NCBI GenBank assembly: GCA_013397115.1
Contig: VWZW01004077.1
Coordinates: 134,540 to 198,539, forward strand
Length of the DNA: 64,000 nucleotides
Direction of reading: 5' to 3'
Origin: Edolisoma coerulescens
Lineage: Eukaryota > Chordata > Aves > Passeriformes > Campephagidae
Positions 35,601 through 49,134 of the stretch are shown here, in pieces. Both the position numbers and the translations under genes were made by a program. The stretch's first letter is position 1, and every line of letters starts with the position of its first letter. A model generated the notes under the pieces. That model searched no databases. It was not told where the DNA came from and saw only the letters and a list, made by a program, of their open reading frames with translations.

Positions 35601-38600
35601 TCTTGCTGTTTCCAAAGATGGAACAAAAATGGCGAAGTACTTGTCTGTGTATCTGTCTTGTGAGTACTTGCTGTCATTCATAGTCTCAGTGAATCCATAA
35701 ATCCAAAGAGCCATAAGAAATTTGCAGAGGGCATTGGAGATTGTCAGGGCTAGGGCTGGACCAGTTTTGTTGTGTTGGAATTGAGTCTGTTTCACCTCAC
35801 TGACTTTGGTTGCTGCAGAAGGAGGGTTCTGTTCCAGATTCTGCTATTCAGGCAAGACCTAAAAATTAATCTAGAAGATACTGAGAAATTTGGGCATGCC
35901 TAGTTGTCTTCCTTCTCTGTGCCCTCAGTCCTCTTCCCTATTCAGCTTGAAAGGGTTGATATTAAATGAGTCCCATTCCAGAGCACATCCCAGTCCAGTG
36001 ATGCTTAGTGAACTTTTTTGCTGGGCCTCTGGAGACAAATGCAAATGTGATGATAGCTGCATAAAAATGGACATGAGCAGAGAATTGCTCCCAGATATCC
36101 ATTTACAGCCGTGCTTTAGTATACGGGAGCTGGCCCCATACGGAACTATGGAATAATCGTCAATGGAATGGAGGATGTGTTCCTGTTGGGATTCAAGTTA
36201 TTTCTCTCAGGAAAAGCCTAGAAGAAATATGATCTCATCACTGGTATAGCATGTTGGAAGAAAAGTCAAAAATGCGAGATGTGGCAGTTGAAGATGCAGT
36301 TTAGCTCTGTTGCTTTTTATAATTATTGTTAAGTATTATCAACAGAACTATCTTTTTCAGTTTTCAGTGGATAAAGATGCTTTTTGATTTATTTTTTTGC
36401 CTTAGAGCCACAATGATTTCGCCCATTTTTTCTGACTGGGTTAGTTTTCATTCTATGGTGTTATCGTGATTGTTCTTCAATACATGTGTTTAATTCTTTT
36501 ACATCCATAGGACTTCAAAATATATGCAGCACACCAAACAAAAGAAGCATACAAAATCAGTGTGCTTGCCTTGCCTGAGACCCTGACTTTCCATTAATTT
36601 AGACAGAAATGTTGGTTTAATTATGCTTTGTTTGTTGTGTGGTTGGTTTTTGTTTGTTTATTTCTTTTTGTGTTGTTGCTGTTGTCATTGTTGTTTTGAT
36701 TTCTGTGTGTGGCTTTACACTTAAGTAAGCACTTAAGTATGTGACCAGCTTTACACAGAGGGTCGCTGCTGGGAGCTGTTCGCACAAGTAAAGACACTTA
36801 TGCGATGAGGATTGAAATCCCCAATACAAATAAATACTGTGTTTATGACTCTGCATGCTTCTTAGTAATGTCAGTGGCTTCCTGACAGAGATAAGCACAG
36901 CTGGCAGGACTTCAGTGGTTAGATAACAGAGCAGAAGCATTGCGTTTAATCTGCTTGTGACTCTTGCTCTTCCTTGTGACGACATTTGGATAAATAGACA
37001 CAGAACTCCACAGTGAAGCAAATGCAAACAGGGAAGATATTTCACTGAATGTAAGATCTTAAACTGCTATAAATAGTTTTCCTCTCACTTTCAGATTTGT
37101 GAAGCAGTCACAAAAGTTTTGTGGTCTCATTTTACATCATTGGAGAATTGTTAAATTGGTAGAACAAGTTACACTCTGCCTTCTTTTTTAAGTTGCATCA
37201 AGAAAGTGGAAATAAAAAAAGAAATCACCAAAGCAAGCATGAGAAGGGGATAATGTGTTAAACTGCTCAAAAGTGACAAAGATTATTGTTGGATTACTTT
37301 CTGTATACCAGAGAAATTACCAAGGAATTGGGTTTCTGCATAATTGCAGAAATGCAAGTTGTAATAAGAGTGTCTGCTAGGGAAAATGAGGCATTTCTCC
37401 AGTTTATTACTCAGTTTCCTAGAGCTAAGGAAAAAACTCAGGTTGCCCTGAGTCCATCAGTGGAACACCCTGTGTGATCATGTTTTCATATCTTGTTGGA
37501 GTGGAGAACATCCCCTGTTTTGCTTAATTCTTTTGCCACAGCTGCTAGTTTAGTTTGAGACATATTTGTTTCAGTAGAAAAGAAAACTTTTGATCCAGCT
37601 TAAAAGGCAGAGTTTAACAGTTATTTGCAATCTGACCTTCTGTGTTCAGGGATTTTGTCATTTACATGGCATTATATCCGTTGCATATGTGTTGGGGTTT
37701 GTTGTTGGATTTTAGTGGTATTAAGGTCAGATATTCAAATACAGCCTAAGGAAAAACATACTCATCTGTGCCTATTTATCTAAATAAACCAGAAATTCAC
37801 TGATTGATGATTTATAGAAATGTCCAAATTTTTGTGTTGAGTGTATGGAATACATACATTATGGGAATTTGTTTAAAGCCATTGCATGGGTTACAAAAAT
37901 CTGAAGGAAAATATCTCTTATTTGAGGTAGCCAGGTATATTTGAATTAATAGACTTAGAAAAAAGGGTCTTATTTAATGGCATTCTTTCATTGAAAACAA
38001 TGCATTGATGACAATTCAGGACATTTAGTATCTCTTGCTTACAGACTTTTGTGACTCTTGTTCCTGCCTGCGTATGTCTTCTGTAATGGACAATAGTTGC
38101 TGACTTCTGAGTGAACTGTGGTATAATTCTCAAATATTTGAGCTGTGAAAATTTTAAATATACTACTTGATTTTTACTTTCAGATTCCTGTTGTTTGTGG
38201 CTGACATTCTTCAGCTGTGTTTGAAATAATGGCTTTTTTTATTATGCAATTTTTTCATGTTCTGACAAACATTCTGAAATATAAAATTATTTTTCTGAAT
38301 TGCTACAAAGTACGTTTTTTGTGTAGAAGGATTTAAGGATTGTTTCTGTTTGTTTGGGTTTTTTTTTTTAGAGGATCACTTAATTGGAAAGCTATACGGC
38401 AACTGTCTGAAATTTCAGGCAATGTTTTATATTCATTATTCTGTGACCCAAATCCATTCTTCTGCTCTGTTGTGGATGACTGGCAGTTCTTAATTTATTT
38501 TACCCGTATTCTTTCACAAATCAGAATGAAATTTGCTTTTAATATAGTCTTTTGTAGTATGATAATATGTAGTAATATGCAATAAATAGAAAAAGATCAT

Positions 38601-41600
38601 TAGATTCTAAAGCTCAGAAAAATTTGAAGCATTGTTAGAGAAATGTAGAAAATGTATGCTGTTTGCAGAAAACAAAATTAGCAGCCATCGCCTATCTTTC
38701 TTGCCATACAATCTATTATGAATTAGGACTCGATATGCTGTGTGCCACACCAAGTATTTTCCTCTGTGTATCAATTAAGACCTGTGTTTTTTCAAATTTG
38801 GGGTGTTTAGAAGGCTTTAATAGTGGAATATTTACAATTCCATATGAGAACTCTTACTACATTATGCATGTGCCAAATTAGCCAACTTTTGTGCTTATCG
38901 AATATTTTTTAAAATCTGGTAATGAACGGAAGGGTATACTAACCAAGGGTGAGGTTATTAACTAGTGCCTTCTATTTATCGATGGATGGCTTAAAGATTG
39001 CTGGAGCATGAATCTAGCTTGGAGGCTTTTTGCTCTTTTTTGTTTGGTTTGTTTCCATCGTCTGTTTTCCAATGAAGAAAACTAGGGCATCAATTCCTTT
39101 TAGAAAGGAACGTTGTTACTGGATTTAAAAACATTATGTGTGCCCTAGCCTTTTATCTGTTTCTTCAGGAATTCAGAAATTTGTGATTATTTAGATGGCT
39201 GAAGCAAAGGGCTTTTAAAATTAATAGATTAGAATGTGAACCTCTGGTAGTTTTTTGTAGGAGATTGTATTACTATCTGTTCTTCCAGTAACACCCTCTA
39301 ATGTTGTCACACGAAAATATGGATTGCCTGGTTTCCTCATTTCCAGTGTTTTAAGAAGTGTTTTTCTTTGGTACACTGTTGTCAGCAAAATCTGTTTTCA
39401 TGTTTGATTGCACCTGAGCCGTCTAACAGCTGTTATTCCCTAGTTCTATTTAATTTGCTGTAGATTCATTTAAAATTGTGTGCAGCTTAAATGTCACATC
39501 TGTATTTATAATTTTTCCTACTGCCTTTGTAATGAAATGTCACCACTCAATTTTGTCAGTATTTTGATGGTCTCTCATAGTCACAAAACTTTGCAGACAC
39601 TTACAAGATTTTAAGTTAGAAAGCAGTTAATTGAAATATGACTGTATAAGTGTAGAGCATTTTTTGTCAGCCGCAGGGAGAGTGACACTTTTCCTGTTGT
39701 ATTTTTCAGTCTTCAATAGGATCTTTCCTTCTGAGGAAAGTTTTCTCCAAGCTGTCACTAGGATGCCCATACTTGTAACTGGCTACAGCACAAAAAAATG
39801 TCAGTGTATGTGTTAACCACTCTTAACAGTAAACAAGTTGATTTTTGAATGTCTCAAGGCTGGAAGGAAACAATTACAGAAAGAAACCTGTTGCAGCAGG
39901 GTTACATGGAAAAAGGTAACAATGCAGGGTGCAAAGCATGAGGTTGCATGAGCACAAACTGAACAGACAAATTGTGTTAACATCCTTTGACAATAGCTGT
40001 GTAAAAATAGGACAACAAATTATGGAAGTACCATGGTGAAGACAAGGCAGAGATATCTCCAGGCAAGTAGGAGTGTGTGGAAGAGTACAGGACTTAAATA
40101 CGTTGCAGGTAGAAGGTGGAGACAGATAGGAGTAGTGGAAGCAGATGGCTTACACAGTAGCATTTGAAACAGAGGTCCCCATATCTAGAAAAAGGAAATC
40201 TGTAGAGAAAGTAGCAATTCCATCGTGGCTGGAAGTGAATTTGGGAGGAGAGGTGGTCCCTGTGGCAGGCAAGGGTATGTCCACAGGAGCCTCAGCACAC
40301 AGGAAGGGCAACGCAGATCTCTGTCAGGACCTTAACTGAGGGTGCTTTTTATTTAGTTATCTGTTTGTTCAGTGGTGGAAACAAAAAGACAAGCAACTGT
40401 ATCCATGCAAGAATTCCTCATTAATTGTAAAGATAAGAGGACAAAAATTTAGTTCACCTATTGTATTATTTTCTAACTCTCCAGTCTTGAAGCGTGCCTC
40501 ATTTTTCCTGTGGGAAGCAGTAGATCTCACCAGACAGTGGTGGTGCCCAGGCCATTGCTTCTTCTGCCCTTTAGAATATGGCCTCAGACCGGTGATAATG
40601 CTGGTTTTGTCTCAGCTGCTCCTATGCAGAATGAAGATGCTAACAATATCCAGCCTAAGAATATCTGGTAAAGTACCATGAGATATAAAAATGCTATCTC
40701 TTCAATTTTGTTTTCCATGCTCTTTATGGCTTAAACTGCCTCCTAATTTCTTAAAGAAAGTTTGAACAAGGCATAGCATTAAAGTTTTCAGGGAGTAGTT
40801 TGGAGAAAAACATTTAAGCATTATTTTTATATAAAGTGATTTCATGTCTGTGTAGTTTCTATTCAGTAGACTATTCAGATTAAAGAGCTAAATTCAAATT
40901 GTTTCATGTCAGCAAAGGGTAGAGATTCTCTACCTGATCTACAGCAGAGGTGTCTCAGTGCAGGACCCAGATAGACACATAGAGGGAAAAAAATGCAGAG
41001 ACCAGACACCACTGTGTAGTGAAGCACCTTTGTCTGCTTGGAGTGGACTGTTTCAGGAAAACAGCTTTAACCCCATGCTAATATTGACACAAATCACAAC
41101 TCAGAATAAAACCCCAACACGAACCTTCACATTAGCTGGATCAGAAGAAATGTGAAAATTCATGTGGGATCTCCACATTAGGCAGCAGATAAAGGAGAAC
41201 AGAAACACGCTATTGCGATTGAAGAAAGCAGAAAAAAAGACCGAGATTGTTAGCTAAATATCATGCATAACAGTAAGATTTGATAAGGCCATAGTTACCC
41301 AGTGAAAACGCAAAGATTAAAACCTCTCTTTCAGTCATTTGGGCATTTGTTCTTTGTACTGTAGCTCTGACTTAATTAAGGGAATTAAGGATTAGATCTC
41401 TCTTGCTGTGGGCACTGTGTGAAGATCCCGTAGAATACTCACTGCCAGATCTGCTTTCATATTTGGGGGACACAGAAAACCACTCAGTGTTTTGAAATTC
41501 TATACGTAAATGAGTATCTGTTATGCCATTATAGGATCTGTGGAAATATGATTGCTAGTAGTATACTAAGTATTATAAATTTGTAGCTATTAGAGCAGCA

Positions 41601-41838
41601 TGAGTTTTCCTCAGGTATGAGTACTAACGATATTCTCTCAAGCAATCTGTAAATGTGCAGGTAATATATTGATCATTAATCTCCTGAATCTTTTAGAGAC
41701 AATAAACGGTTAAATCCTTGTCCTCATCTGAATAACAACAAATTTCATGTGCCATTTTCCTTGACACTTTGCATAGATTTTGTAGACAACAAATTCAGAA
41801 TACTCAACATAATGTATCATTTCTTTATCTTTTTACAG
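29637..41838. other. intron, unique sequence up to the exon acceptor
   Basis: I see no interspersed repeat I can name. Small simple-sequence patches occur at 30070-30092 (T run), 32226-32262 (ATAG/ATAA-like), 34950-35060 (very AT-rich) and 36605-36700 (TTG-rich). Open frames up to 142 codons (32734-33150 plus; 36617-37045 minus) lack recognisable domains. Confidence 0.5.
36605..36700. repeat. TTG/TTTG-rich low-complexity sequence
   Basis: Repeated tttg, gttg and ttgttgtt units. On the minus strand this gives the Lys/Thr/Gln-rich end of a spurious open frame. Confidence 0.7.
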
Positions 41839-41943
41839 AGGGAAACCAAAGGTCAGTTTCTTATAGATCACATCTGCAACTATTACAGCTTGCTGGAAAA
41901 AGACTATTTTGGCATTCGATACGTTGACCCTGAGAAGCAGAGG
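41839..41943 (+). CDS. FRMD3: FRMD3 coding exon, FERM F1 lobe (window exon 1)
   Basis: This 105-bp exon encodes 35 residues, RETKGQFLIDHICNYYSLLE then KDYFGIRYVDPEKQR. This is the end of the ubiquitin-like F1 lobe of a band 4.1-type FERM domain; the LLEKDYFGIRYVD stretch is the family signature. Against my recollection of the human protein it lies at about residues 50-84. The FRMD5 paralogue differs at many of these positions, so FRMD3 is preferred. The acceptor is a pyrimidine-rich run ending in acag before AGG, and the donor is AGG followed by gtatgt. Both ends are phase 0, so skipping this exon alone would preserve frame. FRMD3 is a membrane-associated FERM scaffold related to protein 4.1. 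Upstream coding exons are not in the window. Confidence 0.95.
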
Positions 41944-43185
41944 GTATGTATATAATCTCTGACTATATTTGCTTTTAAGTAAAGTTAATTGACTTTTTTT
42001 TAAAGATCATGTAAGTTCTAATGCAAAGTTATATATCTCTGAGGATTTGTACTCAGGCCATAATTCTGTAGAGGTTCCTAAAGTGGCATTATTAAATTAA
42101 TTTTCCCCTCACTTCATGTATTTATTATTATATTATTATATTATGATAAATTCTGATTTTCGTAGTTCTTCTGGGTATTTAAACTAGAAAAGAATCTATA
42201 GGCATGACTCAGAGTCAGCATAGAGTAGCTCTAGGCTCTGACAGTGCACTGGAATTTGGGATTTCTAGTTTTCTCTTAGAGTATGCTTCTTGGGATATGT
42301 AAGTAGAAATCCTACTATCAGCTAAAAGCAGTCATTCTGTTTCACCCATCACAGGGTGCATGGACTTAAAATCTGTAATACTGAAAATGAGTGTGATTTG
42401 TCAAGATGTAGGGGGTTCTTCAGGTTGGTTCTCCCTATAAGCATCTTCGCATTTGTGCAATAAAATTTTCAGGCTCATTTGTGTGTATACTAATTAGTCA
42501 TCTTTGCTAGGTGTTAGGTGGTTCTGCTGGTTGTATTTTATAGCTGATTTGTTACTGCTACCCTCTGCTTGGCTTCAGATGACTTTTACTCTATGAGAAT
42601 AGGAAAAAATCATCAAGACAGGAAGCAGAAGTCCTCAGACACTGAAATTCAGAACTGCTTCTTCACTGTGTTGTCCTGCTGGTCTCAGGATAAAGACTTA
42701 GATAATATGACTTCAAATGTCTTTGGTACATATAATGGCATTTAATTTCTGGAAAAAATCACCATTTTGAAGCTGCTATGATTGAAGAGGAAATAAACCA
42801 TTTGGCTGGATATCTCTTGCTACACCATAATTAGTTTTGTCAAAAATCACTGGAATTGGGGTATCACCATCAGCCCAACCTTACAGAATTGCAACAGCTT
42901 TGCAAAGCTGCACCAAATAATTTCCATTGCTTCCCCCTTTTAAAGTGAAAATAATTAGCAGTTATTCTGACCACTGTTCTTAGTTCTTCATAATCATAAA
43001 AATTATAGAGGTGTTCACCTGGTTGGAATTGATAGGATAATTAGGTGGAACACTATATTGGGCCACAATTAAGTAAGACTTAATAAACACATACTTCTGT
43101 TGGGAGTTTCTCTGACAGTCACTTAAAAAAAAGCCACAGAAAGAGTATTTTATTTAATGGAAGTAAACACAGTTTTTAAAATAAA

Positions 43186-43207
43186 CCCCCCCCCCCTTTT
43201 TTTTTTT
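43186..43207. repeat. C11-T11 homopolymer junction
   Basis: Eleven C (43186-43196) are followed by eleven T (43197-43207). Lengths in such runs are error-prone in sequencing. Confidence 0.85.
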
Positions 43208-44081
43208 CCATCAGAATACTTTAGAACAGTGATAATTCAGAAAAAAGCTCCAAAAATCCAAACCCATGCCTATTATATCATACCATACCCATGTTTCAAA
43301 GAGCTGTTACCTATATTGTTAGCTAAATTTGCTGCACTGTCTTATCCATCTTGGCTGTACAGTTGTTGTCTTTCGTCTCGTAGTATAGCTAATTTAGTGC
43401 TAAGTTTGTGGAATACTATATAGAAGCTATAATTTTTTCTTGGTTAGCCGCAAAAGACAATTTGAGAAAAAAAAATTATGTTCTTACCTAAAAAATCTTG
43501 TGTTTTACTTTCTCTTTATTTCTCACAACTAAGAATACTGTAGCCATCCTGTGTACTATAGTAGCTTGTATCAACTTGTCCACTCTTCAGCTGGATTTTG
43601 TTAAACAGACTTACCAAACTTACATTCTCCATAGTTTTTTAAGTGCTGATTTACAATTGCTCTCATGTTTTTAAGCATATGGATAACTTCTTTAATTGGG
43701 TATTGTTTCTTTATTTTAAACTCTGTCACGAATTAGGACATGATTTATAAGGGACCCTTCTTTCCACAGACTTAAATGCTCTGTTGGTGAGTTGAAAGAA
43801 ACATGCATTCTTCTCTTATGTTACAATTCATCAAAATAAGCTATTTTTATATTCAGTATCTTCTATTGTCATGAACATCTTCTTCCTGGAAGCCCAAGAA
43901 TTCCTTACTTCTGCCCCCCAGCAATGACGTGAGTATACAATAACCCAGACACGCTCACAAAGCTCCAGGCTTTGCCACCTCATGGTTACTGCCGTAAGTT
44001 AACTCTGTCCTGGTCAAAACTAGGACAGCTCAGTAAAAAACTAAAGAAAATCATGTTTTTGAATTTATGAGGTATGCGATG

Positions 44082-44197
44082 TTTTCTTTTCTTTTCTTTT
44101 CTTTTCTTTTCTTTTCTTTTCTTTTCTTTTCTTTTCTTTTCTTTTCTTTTCTTTTCTTTTCTTTTCTTTTCTTTTCTTTTCTTTTCTTTTTCTTTTC
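44082..44197. repeat. (CTTTT)n microsatellite, 116-bp pyrimidine tract
   Basis: About 23 near-perfect CTTTT units form an uninterrupted pyrimidine run on the sense strand of FRMD3. The tract is mirror-symmetric. It produces a spurious Lys/Glu/Arg repeat open frame on the minus strand. Confidence 0.97.
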
Positions 44198-45522
44198 GCA
44201 GTTGTGAGTTTAGATGCCTGAAATTCATCTTAACAAAAAAATACCAGTAGTTGTCTAGGTATGTGGTTAAAGAGATAAACTATAGCAAGTATAAGATGTG
44301 GTGGGGTCACGGGAGAAATGCCATATGATTGTAGCCACTGTACGGATAAGAGTACTTATAGTTCTGTAGAAGAAATTGTCAAAGTTCCGTGGAAGAAGTG
44401 TACCTGTAGTTTGGTATAAGAAATTTCCAAGGCTCAGTGGAATTCTTACAGGTCCCACCAAGGAGAAAGTGAGACACATTTTATGCAAGACATTATTTGG
44501 GGTTGGTGAGATATGTCACAAAACACAAAGAGTAGCTCACTAAAGAGATCAGTAGGTGGATTTCAGCAACAGCTTCTTTCTGAATTTAAACCTGGTGGTT
44601 TGACTAAAGCACAATCACTTTGAAGGAAAATGATGATTCATGCTATACCAGTTAAGAGTGTTTGTGACAATGTACTTCAGTGCTCCAAAGGCAAATAAAG
44701 TGTTGTGGGAAAATGAATAAAATGAATATTGACTAGTCTGGTTTTAGTGCTTGATGTGGCTATGGTAGAAGACAGCACTTTGTTTGCCTCTCGGGGCTGT
44801 ATTTGCTGGAAGGTATTAGTATCATTAGACTCTAATGAGACCTCAGCTGTTCTGTTCAGAGGAAAGGTGTATTAGAAACATAAAGAGATCTCAGAGCTTG
44901 TTTATGAGATGATTTTGAGAAAGGCACACCCTTTTAGTGCAGGAAACAAAGGCTAGGAAGATAGGGTTATACAGGCATCAGTGTGTAAAATAGAGAGAAA
45001 AAGAAATTTTAAGCAAGGGAGGTGGTTTCTTAAGCTAGTGACAGCTGCATTGTCTGAGATAGTCCTAATGGAGGCAGTGGGGCAAAATCTTTCACTGGTT
45101 GGTAAATAATTTTAAGAGAATTCTATAATTTTATGGAAGGAGTTTATATTAAATATTGGCAAAGATAGACACTAGGCACCATCTTCTGAAGGTTCTTTCA
45201 AACAACATGTAATAGGAGCTGAAACAAGAAAGCATAACTTTATTTTAGGAGAGTTATTATTGATTCTGATGTATGTAGCACACAGCGGATATTGCTTTGC
45301 CCAGTTTCCTGGAAATGCTAAATGCATCTCTTGTAGGATTTTATATGTTGTAGAATTTTATATTCGACTGCATAGTCTCTGTGTTTCCACAGAAGGGGTT
45401 TCAATGGTTCCAAATGAAACTGCCAAAATAATGCATTCAATTCTGGCTTTTGGTGAATTATTCTTAATTGGGTTTTTTGAATAGTTAAGCTGCATGAAAT
45501 AATAGCATATTATTATATAGTG

Positions 45523-45562
45523 TACACACACACACACAGAGACACACACATACATATATATG
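45523..45562. repeat. (AC)n microsatellite with AT end
   Basis: About eight AC units, then gagacacacaca and tacatatatat: a compound CA/TA repeat of about 40 bp. Confidence 0.85.
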
Positions 45563-46534
45563 AAATATGCGAATTTACTCCTGCTGGCATTTAGTCTAGC
45601 AGTGAAGCTTGCCGGCATTTTATTAAGATCTAATTTTTTTTGTCCAAAGGTTCCATAGTTGCTCTGAAAGCTAATTTGCAGTCCTTTTGTTTTGTAATGA
45701 GGGAGCTCAAGCAGGCAAAAATACCAGCTTTAATTCATCCAAAATGTCTTCTAAATGTAGACTATGCTACTAAAATGTAGCATTTTGACCCATGAGTAGT
45801 GAAATGACCCATGAGTTTGAGAATTTAAAAAATGAACTGTTCCAGTGTTTCAGATGCTTAAAATTACATGTTTCAAGATTTCTGTTTAGAACATTCAGAA
45901 TTTCTGGCTCTGTAAAAAAAGTAGACAATTGAGCTAATTGTCTTACGTTGGAAAAAAATTTTGAAAGGTGGGGAAAATAGCTGGTGTTTCTATAGGTTAT
46001 TTTTCAAATAAGTAATAAAATATACCAATTTTATAATAATAATTTCTTACTACATAAATAAACATGTGTGTATATTTTGGGCATACTTAAACTTTTAAAA
46101 ATTTTCTATAGTTTTCTATTTTCTATTCCAGACAAAAAAACCCCCAAACTCTGGAAGACACTCTTAACAGAAGGCAGCCATGTATCTTCTTTTAAATCTT
46201 TGCATATATGGGAGAGTAACAATGACAATAAAATCAAATTGAACTAGCAGTTAAAGAACCCAGGTTCTACACCATCTTTTAGCATCCCAGTTGGATGCTC
46301 CTTCAGGGAAACTTTGCCTTAGGGTAGATTCAAAAATGTCAGTAGTGTACTAATAGTATGCAGTAAATTGTGGTATGCCATTTTATGTCTAATGATACTG
46401 AGAACAAATGAGTTCCTAGTGCTCATATATTAACTGTTGACTATTTCATGTGGATTTCTGAGAAAATTATGTGGGATCACATTTCCTTTCTCGCTGACAC
46501 TACACTGTAGTAACATTTGAAGCTAGTTTTGGTC

Positions 46535-47090
46535 AAATGTGACCAGGGCAGTGATCACCCCTCTGTATTTGGCGCTGTTGAGGCCACATCTCGAATCCTG
46601 CGTTCAGTTCTGGGCCCCTCTCCTTAAAAAGGATTTTGAGGTGCTGGAGAGTGTCCAGAGAAGGGCAACAAGGCTCATGAAAGGACTAGAAAACATGTCT
46701 TGTGAGGAATGGCTGAGGGATCTGGGTTTGTCAGGGGGGACTTCATCGCTCTCTACAGCTCCCTGAAAGGAGGGTGTAGTGAGGTGGGGGCCGGTCTCCT
46801 CTACTGTGCCTGCAGTGAGAGGACCAGAGGAAATGGCCTTAAGGTGAGACAGGGGAGATTCAGGTTAGATATTAGGAAATGTTTTTTCACTGTTAGGGTG
46901 CTCGGGCATTGGAATAGGTTTCCCAGGGAGGTGGTGGAGTCACCACCCTGGAGGTGTTCAAGAGGAGTCTGAATCTGTTGCTGGGTGATGGGGTTTAGTG
47001 ATTCAGGGGTTACAGTGGTAGTGCTGGGGGAATGACGTGACTGGATGATGTTAAAGGTGTCTTCCAGCCTTGATAGTTTTATGATTCTAT
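46535..47090 (+). mobile_element. CR1 3' end, sense, about 555 bp
   Basis: It begins in the CR1 ORF2 C-terminus, translating as ALLRPHLESCVQFWAPL then KDFEVLESVQRRATRLMKGL, the standard avian CR1 end of ORF2. It continues through the 3' UTR (ggagattcaggttagatatt, then cccagggaggtggtggagtc) and finishes tgatagttttatgattctat at 47090. The 3' end is complete and the 5' end truncated. The reading frame breaks after the glycine-rich region, so it is dead. It lies in sense in the 12.7-kb intron. Confidence 0.95.
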
Positions 47091-49060
47091 ATAGTTCTCA
47101 AATGTTAAGTTCCTGTATGGTTTCATGAGATAAGCTGCCATATTGGTGGATAGAACCCTGTTATTCTTCTTACTGAGAAAAACACGGAAGGGCAAACCCA
47201 ACCCAGGAAATCTCTAGAGAATAGAGAGAGATACACTGTAAGAAGCCAGAACCCATCATTTGGATCTTGTACTTTTTAATAGTTTCAAATAGGAAACATG
47301 CCTGGATGAGCTGTTTCTGATTCTCCTACTCAAGGAACTACTTTCTGGTACTTTTTCATATACTAGATACTGTATTGAGGCCAATAGTCAACACTCTCAC
47401 ACTTGTGGAAATGCGGAATGGCTAATTCTGTTCCAGATACCCTGAGTTTACCAAGCCGCTTTTTTGTGGTTTTTTGGACTGGTATGAGAAGAGAACGGAA
47501 TGATATAGTGCAGCTGCTGTTCAGCATCTTCTCTGGAGTAGATTTCTTGTTGAAAGAGGCCATTGTTCTTGAGGGCAAGGGAAGATTCAACAGAATGAAG
47601 ATGTTAGTGTGGTGAAATATAGTCTTTACATGCCTTCAGGAGGGCACTTGAACAATGATTTAAAGTTGGAAATTCTTCTTCCCTTTTTTTCCCACTCCTG
47701 GTGGATCAATCTGAGTACATGCTTGTGATTTTGTTTTTGAATGTGGAAGTATGAAGTGGTAGTGTAGAGAAATACCTTGGAGCTACCCATGGGGTAGGTT
47801 GGAAGTGTCATGAAAAGGCTTTGTAGGACCCTGAAGCAACTATGAAGTCTCACCTGTCACTGGAGAAATGTTTGAAATCGTCATCACCCTAAGCATTAAG
47901 ATGCTTTATCAGGTGGGTGTGCTGCAGGGCTGTCGGAGCAGCACAGCAGAGCAGTGCTTTTAGCGCTGTGCCTGTACGTCTGGCAGTGTGAAAATAAAGC
48001 TTTCAAATCAGCGAAACTACTCTATGAGTACAATTCCCCTGTGCAGCTGATCCTGAATGGTAGCTTTGAGTACACTGGGATTTTCTGACTTTCCCAGAGC
48101 AGAGAGCTGGCTTGGCTCTTTGATAGAAGGATGACCCAGTACCCTATGGATTTGTCAGCCTGCCTCCCAGTATCCTCCTAAAGAAATGTCACAGATACAA
48201 TTCTCATTTTGCTTTCAGGCTTACATATGGTGAAAACTGGTTGATAATTCTACAAAGAGATAGTTTTTTTTGTCAGATTGCATATTTATTTCACCAGTAA
48301 GGGCTGTGGGGAGACCCATTTGTGTTCCAAAGTATGTCACTTACAATTGATCTGGGCAGAATATTTGTTTAATCTTACAACCTAAGTAGTTCAGCATTGT
48401 GCCAGTATTTACTAGGGAAGGAAACTGTGACCTCTGGTCTGTCAGTAATGAATTTCTTTATCATGAAGTAGTGGTTCTGTTTTTAATGGGAGCTACAGAC
48501 AAAATGTACAGCAGTTTCTCATCAGAGAGACCTTTGGAAAGGGTCAGGAAATCTTGGGTGCAGCTGATCCCTGCTTTAGCAAGAGCAGCTATTTAATACG
48601 TATACTTAAAAATGTGCACCTAGTCCCACATGAGGGTGGTGAAGGTTGGCAGGAAGACACATCAGATAATTTGCAACCTCAGTTCGACAGAGTTATGTTT
48701 TTGTGTAAGGAGTTGTAATAGTCCACGCAGTTATGAAAAGAGATCTGTCTGGGAGAACTCCAGTCTCTGTGAAAGGGTGGAATAGAAGTATTATAGGCAG
48801 AACCCTAGAGTGACTGAGCCATAGGTTAATAAAAATCTTAAACCTTCAGTATGCATATGAACCTCTCCTCCAGGACAGAGTTATCACAAAAGTTACTTGC
48901 ATTTGCATGAACTCTTGCTGCACCACTGCTTGTTGTGTGCGGTTCAGGTCATGCTGGTTAAAAAAACAGTAGAACTAGAAAAGGAATGAAGAAGGCTGTG
49001 ACAATTATATCTAATAGAAATGGATTTCATCCAGAGATTGATTAGACAAGAATAATAGTT

Positions 49061-49134
49061 AGGAAAAGAGGTGAGTGAGAGAGAATGAGTAAGAGAGAGT
49101 CAGAGAGTAAGCAAAAGTGAATGAGAGAGAAAGA
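49061..49134. repeat. GA-rich low-complexity sequence
   Basis: Irregular gagaga, gagtga and aagaga units on the + strand, almost purine-only with scattered T. Confidence 0.8.

Larger units (their letters stand above)
1..41838 (+). other. FRMD3: FRMD3 upstream intron(s), 3' part
   Basis: I infer that this stretch is intron because a phase-0 acceptor closes it at 41838 and the residues expected just before (a short exon ending in an Ile-Gln pair at a donor) could not be found by eye. Non-coding 5' exons or alternative promoters may lie inside, but I see no CpG-rich block that would mark one. Interspersed repeats are listed separately. Most of the sequence outside them is AT-rich with no recognisable coding content. 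Confidence 0.7.

Noticed and set aside
36617..37045. 142-codon minus-strand open frame
   Set aside because: Its C-terminal part comes from TTG-rich simple sequence and the rest shows no domain or family motif; probably chance.
40145..40339. 64-codon open frame (MAYTVAFETEVPISRKRKSV...)
   Set aside because: It looks ordered but matches no family I know, and there is no splice or promoter context.
43986..44228. Minus-strand open frame with a long Lys/Glu/Arg repeat
   Set aside because: It is the translation of the (CTTTT)n microsatellite; not a gene.
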